The translations under genes were made by a program, and so were the position numbers. Below the pieces are notes generated by a model. That model was not told the origin of the DNA. It worked only from the letters and a program-made list of their open reading frames with translations, and searched no databases. From assembly GCA_002633005.1 (NCBI GenBank), contig NMRA01000081.1, positions 794,008 through 858,007 of the forward strand: a stretch of 64,000 nt of DNA, in the 5' to 3' direction. Below, in pieces: positions 61,001 through 64,000 of this stretch; the first letter of the stretch is position 1, and each line of letters starts with the position of its first letter. This DNA comes from Phoronis australis (lineage: Eukaryota > Phoronida > Phoronidae).

Positions 61001-63142
61001 CTGGGCCGTAAAAGTTTCCACGTTTTTTGTCATTGGTCATTCCAAGCCCTGAAGAAGATGACATTTTTCCTCTCGGTTAATTAAGAAAGCTTGAATCCAT
61101 GGCCGTGTGCATTTCCAAACACACACGGGCATGTTGTTGAATTTCCCAGAATAATGTGAGAACTATTTTAATATCTGAAGTACACGAATTTTTATCATTG
61201 AATTGTTCATGGATTTAGGCAGAATGTTTCTAGAAATAACAGGTTATTTGATCAAAATGGAGCATTATATTGAACATGTTATGCCAAGATGCGTGTTGGC
61301 AGTAAAGAGTCTTCAATTTGGAATAAGAATAGTATTGCATTTCCTCAATACAAGTTTTTAGAAAACTTCTCATTAGCTTTGTAAAAGTCTACATTTTTTG
61401 ATGTAGACTTATTTAAACCTTTATACCAATCTGTCATTTATTGGTGTCGTGTGGCCATGTCTTTCAATAAGATTATGCAAAAACGAAAGGCACATTCATA
61501 TCAAAACATCGCATCAGTAACGTGGCCAACATTTCATTTGATAAAATATTGAAGATGAAATCTCAAAAATGGTTTATTTTTCATAAAAGCAATAAACGCC
61601 TTATCAATTGATATCCGCTTATGCAAAAGCAGGACGTTTTAAAAGCTATAATTCCTATCAGCATCTTGGAGAACAGTGCTTAAGACATAATGCGTGAAAG
61701 TTTCAAATGAATCCGTTCCGTCGTTCATTGTTCACATTTTTTTTACATTGCAAATATGTTCAAATAATCACTCGTGTTTGAAAACAGATGTCAACAGTGA
61801 AGTTGGTAATGGTCGGATATAATGCACCTAAAGTTTGAGGACCAGTTTTCTCCTCTGAATAATGGGCATCAAACTGGTTGTCAATATATGTGATCATGTT
61901 ATATCCGATTATTGCCATGAAGTCAGCTGATCTGAATAGTTACACCCATTTTGTTTTTTTACTCATTTAGGTGACACCTTTCTACCAGTACCTCATTCTA
62001 TCATAAATTTAATGACTTTAATTTACTTGTTGTTTATTTGACCACGATTTATGCTGCTTAGAAGTTTGCAAAGGACTACACAGTGATTGTATACATTTAT
62101 TTGTATGTATGTATATATTGTTCATTTCTGTCCTTAGAAACTTAGTGACATCATGAAAGATCGCCAAAAGCAGTACTTTGATCTGCGACAGATTCTTGCT
62201 GTGCGGGCACGCTGGTTTTTCATAACCATGTTGAACAACCGGGGCTACACAGGGAAGATGTCTTTTGACCATCGCAAAGAAATCTTAGAACTCCAAGTAA
62301 TGACGGGCATTGTGTTCAGTTTGTATGTGTGTTGGCTGGCTTTTGTTAACCACTAGAAGTGACCTGCAGCCACTGTGCACTTTATGCCAGAACAATTCTT
62401 CATTATGAACTGTTGCCACTTATTTTGGATGCACGTGATTTAGAGGATGCAAACTTAAAAGGAAACAAAATGGAATTTGTGAGTTTGAGCACAGTGTCGA
62501 GCTTAGAGTTAAATAGTTGAAGACTAAAATTTGGAGCTGCTATGAACTCTGCTTCGTCTGTAAAAAACTGTCTTCACCAGTCTTCACCTGAAAACATCCC
62601 TTATTAGTTCTTTGCTCAGATAAGAAGTGATTTCCATTCTTGTAAGAATTGGCAGACCAGACTCAATCACTCCTTTGATGTGGCAAGTCATTTTATGCCC
62701 TGCCTCAAGACACAATGAACTGTCAGTTCCTTCCAAGTCTACTAACTGCTACTTATCTGGCTAAGTTGAGATCAGTGTTACTAAGTGAAAAGCTAGTCTT
62801 CCGGTTGAGGGATCTTCATTTGGACGTGAATTCATAGCAGATTTAAGAAGAAATTTACTGCGCTCCTGCATAACGCACATGGGGCTGTGCAGTGTCACCT
62901 GTGGTTAACAAAAGCTTTATACGGGCTAACTCAGGTCTGTTTCTCCAATGTCTGTCGGTTGCCTAAGCACTCTTTTTCTGCAGAAATTGAATTGTGTCGA
63001 AGTGGAGTTGGAGGAAAAAATTCGCCAATTGCGTCGCTCCTTATGCAACCGTGTCAACCTGCACTTTGTGCCGAGGCTGCAAGAACTCAATTACTCTGGC
63101 TATCTCACCTTTGATCATGCAAGACAGGAACTTGACATACAA
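34065..63142 (+). CDS. SMC6: SMC6, structural maintenance of chromosomes protein 6 (3' end outside window)
   Basis: ATPase subunit of the SMC5/6 genome-maintenance complex. Exons: 34065-34235, 34693-34904, 35201-35337, 35710-35852, 36499-36600, 37043-37180, 37746-37826, 38773-38919, 39261-39349, 39810-39974, 41203-41381, 52593-52768, 53655-53681, 53992-54072 (pair repeated at 54333-54359 and 54675-54755), 55760-55846, 56417-56526, 57583-57742, 58030-58086, 58370-58540, 58980-59117, 59700-59827, 60224-60323, then 62138-62296 and/or 62984-63142. Phases agree throughout. Seen: Walker [10 protein letters not shown] at about 89-97, [43 protein letters not shown], hinge-flanking [16 protein letters not shown] and [20 protein letters not shown], hinge FPTV-type YPTVFDMLS, and long charged coiled-coil stretches. 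Counting one copy of each duplicated exon gives about 986 codons, as expected before the signature motif, which is not in the window. ATG 34065 was chosen over the adjacent GTG. Confidence 0.95.
37148..37310 (+). repeat. Triplicated SMC6 exon end including the splice donor
   Basis: The last 33 nt of the SMC6 exon plus its GTGAGGGG donor (gcctgggccatcgtgatggg...) recur with about 60-bp spacing at about 37208-37247 and 37268-37308. The second copy keeps gaag|gtgagg. The third contains the N at 37275 and has lost the donor (gaagtagagg). Reading through the first donor meets an in-frame TGA at 37193, so only the first donor yields normal SMC6. Confidence 0.85.
38131..38308 (+). repeat. 34-bp tandem repeat, 5 copies
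   Basis: The unit is atagttattctaatgtcagc..., starting at 38131, 38165, 38199, 38233 and 38267. Two variants (taatctattg and ttattctaatg) occur in the order A-B-B-A-B. It lies in an SMC6 intron. Confidence 0.95.
40655..40740 (+). mobile_element. tRNA-derived SINE head
   Basis: TGGCTTAGTGG at about 40670 matches a polymerase III A box. GTTCAAATCCCAC at about 40709 matches a B box, with about 38 nt between them. The sequence lacks a tRNA 3' half, so it is a SINE rather than a tRNA gene. It lies in an SMC6 intron. Confidence 0.6.
41420..42975 (+). repeat. Higher-order satellite array, about 446-bp period built from three roughly 148-bp monomers
   Basis: A landmark of the type 'cctcctagtggcaattt' recurs near 41615, 41759, 41919, 42061, 42205, 42358, 42504, 42644, 42807 and 42952, a mean spacing of about 148 bp. 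Every third copy is more alike (41615/42061/42504/42952, about 446 bp apart), giving three monomer types: tagtggcaatttt, cacctattggcca and tcctagtggcagtttt. The array begins beside the short palindrome tgcgcccacatatatgtgga at 41420-41444. It lies in the large SMC6 intron. Confidence 0.9.
43268..43858 (+). pseudogene. Broken transposon-derived gene fragment (EADTR...TGCDxTxAF family)
   Basis: One reading frame carries [20 protein letters not shown], then [30 protein letters not shown], and after an in-frame TGA (43562-43564) INVT-like [16 protein letters not shown] at about 43655 follows, then [20 protein letters not shown]. The order matches a large uncharacterised family widespread in invertebrate and fish genomes (EADTR, DTDVLVLLLxH, INVxxIAxxLG, LHAFTGCDxTxAF), which I associate with mobile elements and a nuclease-like fold. 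That link is from memory. Two internal stops and no start make it a pseudogene. Downstream frames at 44155-44280 and 44287-44484 may be related but are not recognised. Confidence 0.65.
45232..45237 (-). terminator. Candidate poly(A) signal for the TLR gene
   Basis: TTTATT on the plus strand reads AATAAA on the TLR strand, about 70 nt past its stop codon. A second AATAAA lies near 45143-45150. Confidence 0.5.
45305..47521 (-). CDS. Toll-like receptor, single exon, nested in an SMC6 intron
   Basis: A 738-residue type I membrane receptor, predicted to sense microbial or endogenous ligands and signal through a cytoplasmic TIR domain. Signal peptide at about 1-19; leucine-rich repeats at about 60-235; a cysteine cluster at about 256-330 (CDC...C...C); an LRRNT-like CxxxCxC block at about 352-378; further LRRs at about 393-455; LRRCT at about 482-519 ([13 protein letters not shown]); TM at about 525-546; TIR at about 574-720. 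Two cysteine clusters give the Toll-like multiple-cysteine-cluster layout. TIR box 1 is YDAFVFY. Box 2 is RDFELG, so the usual BB-loop Pro of RDxxPG is Leu. The usual box 3 FW pair is not evident. The last about 16 residues are Arg/Asp/Glu-rich because the frame runs into a CT/TCTCT simple repeat (45310-45350). Coding is uninterrupted. It is antisense to SMC6. Confidence 0.9.
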   Translation of the reverse strand: MECLHIFVILLCLITEVSCNCVVIRSNDKSEWKGLTSIRPLVKCFQATSLGLDGLSTRLLCTSLANITIIDVSNNSFRNIMDIKCFVRVQHINLSRNKIESLHSGDFREFRELKTVDLAWNKIKRISLEAFPWQNLQKLESINLAHNKLTELDSWYLMLNKNTFRYLNVSYNNIKTFSNSYKWDIKHSARSKGKQPKLCLDLSYNNVSQINYETILLFKIQDLFTTLYRTVTYIDLFDIDATFGNSIQTLFTGHKWKCDCDVYLFYHSFWETTCNYLIGILNEASVCQWGNERITQSFSEKCQSDVLCQKHSEKKGPDLLKCLVHYVTSIACEQFTGKRLMNLNKSELYATCTVRQNCPDGCSCIKDYTNTSITSVNCTGQHLTDLPHQMPSGNLKLYLNKNEIEELKQSRKYWKQVIVLDVSFNNISQMSHSVFRDMTNLRELYLHNNKIKEIGKEIRDVLQERKLEKTLITIQIHENPLQCDCSLQRWLKNLKFSKTYFANVTCGFTGLQSLMDYDCIINFKGILIGTACAIAVVGVLLFVGCRYRQQITIVLYNHIGVHFGHMLEQVHKYENYDAFVFYHSDIDDQRKFVREKLCADLENGTMHYKLIIPDRDFELGISFQENINVAIKKSRRCILIVSRQFIKSKTCMGVFQLAHEKNSNRKGRYLVIVKYSQIYRNDYIDSALLTKSNVLHSQYMHVGCFTDIASKQFTKKLKYMMPKPRRDRERKRDREMEE
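47758..47887 (+). repeat. 26-bp tandem repeat, 5 copies
   Basis: The unit is caccttcctgttccttataa..., starting at 47758, 47784, 47810, 47836 and 47862. It lies about 240 bp upstream of the TLR start codon, so it may lie in that gene's promoter region. Confidence 0.92.
48770..49900 (+). repeat. Second array of the 446-bp higher-order satellite
   Basis: Landmarks of the same three monomer types recur near 48896, 49017, 49166, 49307, 49446, 49600, 49732 and 49885, with shared phrases such as 'aaaggttctcaacgga', 'tcaaccaaatcact' and 'gcatctattagtgag'. It is the same orientation as the array at 41.4-43.0 kb but more diverged. The two arrays bracket the TLR gene. Confidence 0.85.
50281..50682 (+). 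pseudogene. Orphan ubiquitin-specific protease (USP) C-terminal catalytic exon
   Basis: An open frame of about 133 codons starts right after an AG acceptor (TTATTAG, 50274-50280) and ends in TAA. It contains [15 protein letters not shown], then [13 protein letters not shown] with the catalytic His, WINFDDSTV with the third catalytic residue region, and DAYIAIYEL. This is the C-terminal half of a USP/UCH fold. The N-terminal half with the catalytic Cys box is not found upstream, where satellite repeats begin. It could be the last exon of a gene whose other exons I missed, or a fragment captured by a mobile element. The intact frame suggests it is recent or constrained. It lies in the large SMC6 intron, same strand. 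Confidence 0.7.
51200..51318 (+). repeat. Solo satellite end plus interspersed repeat, partner of 120-240
   Basis: 'gtgccatctaatggccattt' is followed by 'aataaacaccca', 'tttgcggtgca', 'ttgtgggcgcatttcaa' and 'gttgcttttgt', matching 120-240 in order. Confidence 0.65.
51382..51543 (+). repeat. 27-bp tandem repeat, 6 copies
   Basis: The unit is gttataattatggccagcta..., starting at 51382, 51409, 51436, 51463, 51490 and 51517. It lies in the large SMC6 intron. Confidence 0.95.
53403..53466 (+). repeat. 16-bp tandem repeat, 4 copies
   Basis: The unit is agtcacacccatgaag, repeated four times with small changes. It lies in an SMC6 intron shortly before the duplicated exon block. Confidence 0.9.
53528..54886 (+). 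repeat. Tandem duplication of two SMC6 exons joined at an N
   Basis: Bases 53528-54203 and 54205-54886 are nearly identical (a few substitutions and a 5-bp indel). Each carries a 27-nt exon (TEVYDVSRY) and an 81-nt exon ([13 protein letters not shown]...). The single N at 54204 lies exactly at the junction: copy 1 ends ttggttctgcta and copy 2 begins ggtctc. The only exon difference I see, TCCAGA versus TCCCGA, is synonymous. Such a junction is typical of two haplotypes placed in tandem by an assembler. Confidence 0.92.
59553..59652 (+). repeat. 20-bp tandem repeat, 5 copies
   Basis: The unit is acacatacgtgtgttggtca, starting at 59553, 59573, 59593, 59613 and 59633. It ends less than 50 bp before the acceptor of the SMC6 exon at 59700. 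Confidence 0.95.
60551..61051. mobile_element. CpG-rich hAT-like MITE with AAGAAG duplication
   Basis: The ends are CAGGGCTTGGAAT (60551-60563) and ATTCCAAGCCCTG (61039-61051), a 13-bp perfect terminal inverted repeat. They are flanked directly by AAGAAG at 60545-60550 and 61052-61057. CAGGG termini are typical of hAT elements, although those usually make 8-bp duplications. The 501-bp interior is rich in CpG (ccgcgg, gcggcg) compared with its surroundings and encodes no transposase. It lies in an SMC6 intron. Confidence 0.8.
61415..61700 (+). repeat. Interspersed repeat, partner of 5975-6300
   Basis: It shares ordered blocks with 5975-6300, including 'caatctgtcatttattgg', 'aacgtggccaacatttcatt', 'ttgaagatgaaatctcaaaa' and 'ggagaacagtgctta'. 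No coding sequence. It lies in the SMC6 intron before exon 62138. Confidence 0.55.
62138..62296 (+). CDS. SMC6: SMC6 alternative exon A (coiled-coil exit to C-terminal head)
   Basis: The acceptor is TCCTTAG and the donor CAA|GTAATG. The exon is 159 nt, 53 codons, phase 0 at both ends. It encodes [18 protein letters not shown], then R[16 protein letters not shown], [14 protein letters not shown]. The K-L-x-x-I-M start and GKM-x-FDH end resemble vertebrate SMC6 as I remember it, so this is probably the canonical form. It follows the exon ending at 60323 in phase. Confidence 0.93.
62984..63142 (+). CDS. SMC6: SMC6 alternative exon B, diverged tandem copy of exon A
   Basis: The acceptor is CTTTTTCTGCAG and the donor CAA|GTAATT. 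The length is again exactly 159 nt, 53 codons, phase 0 at both ends. It encodes [18 protein letters not shown], then [29 protein letters not shown]. It matches exon A without gaps at 15 of 53 residues, including K-L at the start, R-x-x-L, F-x-x-x-L, Y-x-G, FDH, L and the final Q. The open frame, conserved framework and intact splice sites argue for use. Including both exons would keep the frame but insert 53 extra residues at a geometrically strict point of the SMC fold, so mutually exclusive splicing is the likelier mode. Confidence 0.85.
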
Positions 63143-63641
63143 GTAATTAGCAGGGACTGCATGTTGCCCGCTCATGTTTTCAGGTGTTCTCAATTTGAGG
63201 CTCCTTTTGTTCCGCTGTTTGGTTCACAGAATCGTGAATCTTTTTGCGAAAGACCGTAAAAATGCTAGGCTCTTTTTGATTTGTACATTTCTTATCTTTA
63301 TTTATGTCCTAATTTACTTCTTGTCTAATCTTTGAAAGCTAATTGTGAATGTATTTTTAACTTGTCTATCTTCACGATGTGCTAACCTCTGTCCCTGCAT
63401 TTCTTAGTTTAATGTTTTGAACTCTTCACTCAAACTGTGGCTTTTCTGTGGGGATGCTCTACCTAAATTTGGTATAAATACCCCACCATGATAGTTAAGC
63501 AATAAAAAGCCCTGGTGTAAAGCCTTGTGGCCGATAATGTACCCTCTGGGCCAAAAATGTACCCTTTATAGCGACACATGCCCTTTTATCCAAGCAGCAA
63601 AAGTACCCCCAATCTTTTCTTATGACTTCGGTATGTTACTT

Positions 63642-64000
63642 CTGTACATTAATCATATACCCCTGTTATGTAGGTTCTCTGTACATTAATCATATACCCC
63701 TGTTATGTAGGTTCTCTGTACATTAATCATATACCCCTGTTATGTAGGTTCTCTGTACATTAATCAGATACCCCTGTTATGTAGGTTCTCTGTACATTAA
63801 TCATATACCCCTGTTATGTAGGTTCTCTGTGCATTAATCATATACCCCTTTTATGTAGGTTCTCTGTACATTAATCATATACCCCTGTTATGTAGGTTCT
63901 CTGTGCATTAATCATATACCCCTGTTATGTAGGTTCTCTGTGCATTAATCATATACCCCTTTTATGTAGGTTCTCTGTACATTAATCATATGCCCCTTTT
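63642..64000 (+). repeat. 37-bp minisatellite, 9.7 copies, running off the window
   Basis: The unit is ctgtacattaatcatatacc..., repeated every 37 bp from 63642 to the window edge, with a few variants (gtgcatta; ccccttttatg). It lies in the SMC6 intron after exon B. Confidence 0.96.

Overview
The window is animal nuclear DNA: AT-rich, intron-dense, with GT-AG splice sites, a decayed non-LTR retrotransposon, tRNA-like SINEs, inverted-repeat DNA transposons and many minisatellites. Two isolated N characters (37275 and 54204) show that it comes from a draft assembly. A Toll-like receptor gene, a vertebrate-style SMC6 and cyclophilin E, and a sterol C7 reductase point to a bilaterian, probably a marine invertebrate. 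I cannot name the phylum from sequence alone.

Layout from left to right. (1) 1881-6766, plus: the 3' end of a multi-exon gene I do not recognise. Four exons join cleanly in phase 0, and the introns hold retrotransposon debris. (2) 6767-11704: no gene seen; it contains a cluster of inverted CAAGTTCACG motifs. (3) 11705-13114, minus: a DHCR7-type 7-dehydrocholesterol reductase whose 469-codon CDS lies in one exon. (4) 13115-20786: no gene recognised; it holds a perfect 58-bp palindrome, a TIR transposon and a duplicated PPIE 3' UTR segment. (5) 20787-32107, minus: complete cyclophilin E (PPIE), 11 exons and 309 aa, with every cyclophilin active-site residue I checked present. (6) 32108-34052: divergent PPIE/SMC6 intergenic region with a foldback element. 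(7) 34065-63142, plus: SMC6, running off the right edge before its signature and Walker B motifs.

SMC6 has an 11.2-kb intron (41382-52592). It contains a complete single-exon Toll-like receptor gene on the opposite strand (45305-47521), two arrays of one higher-order satellite on either side of it, a broken transposon-derived gene and an orphan USP catalytic-domain exon.

The most interesting observations are in SMC6. Two consecutive 159-nt, phase-0 exons (62138-62296 and 62984-63142) encode alternative versions of the same 53-residue segment leading into the C-terminal ATPase head. They look like an ancient tandem exon duplication with mutually exclusive use. In contrast, a nearly identical duplication of two hinge-region exons is joined exactly at an N and is probably two haplotypes assembled in tandem. 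Using one copy of each gives about 986 codons to this point, which fits the usual SMC6 length.

Apart from being genomic neighbours, the genes have unrelated roles: sterol reduction in the ER, spliceosome-linked prolyl isomerisation, SMC5/6 genome maintenance and innate immune sensing. I see no operon-like linkage. Protein identities rest on motifs and on family knowledge from memory, not on database searches.
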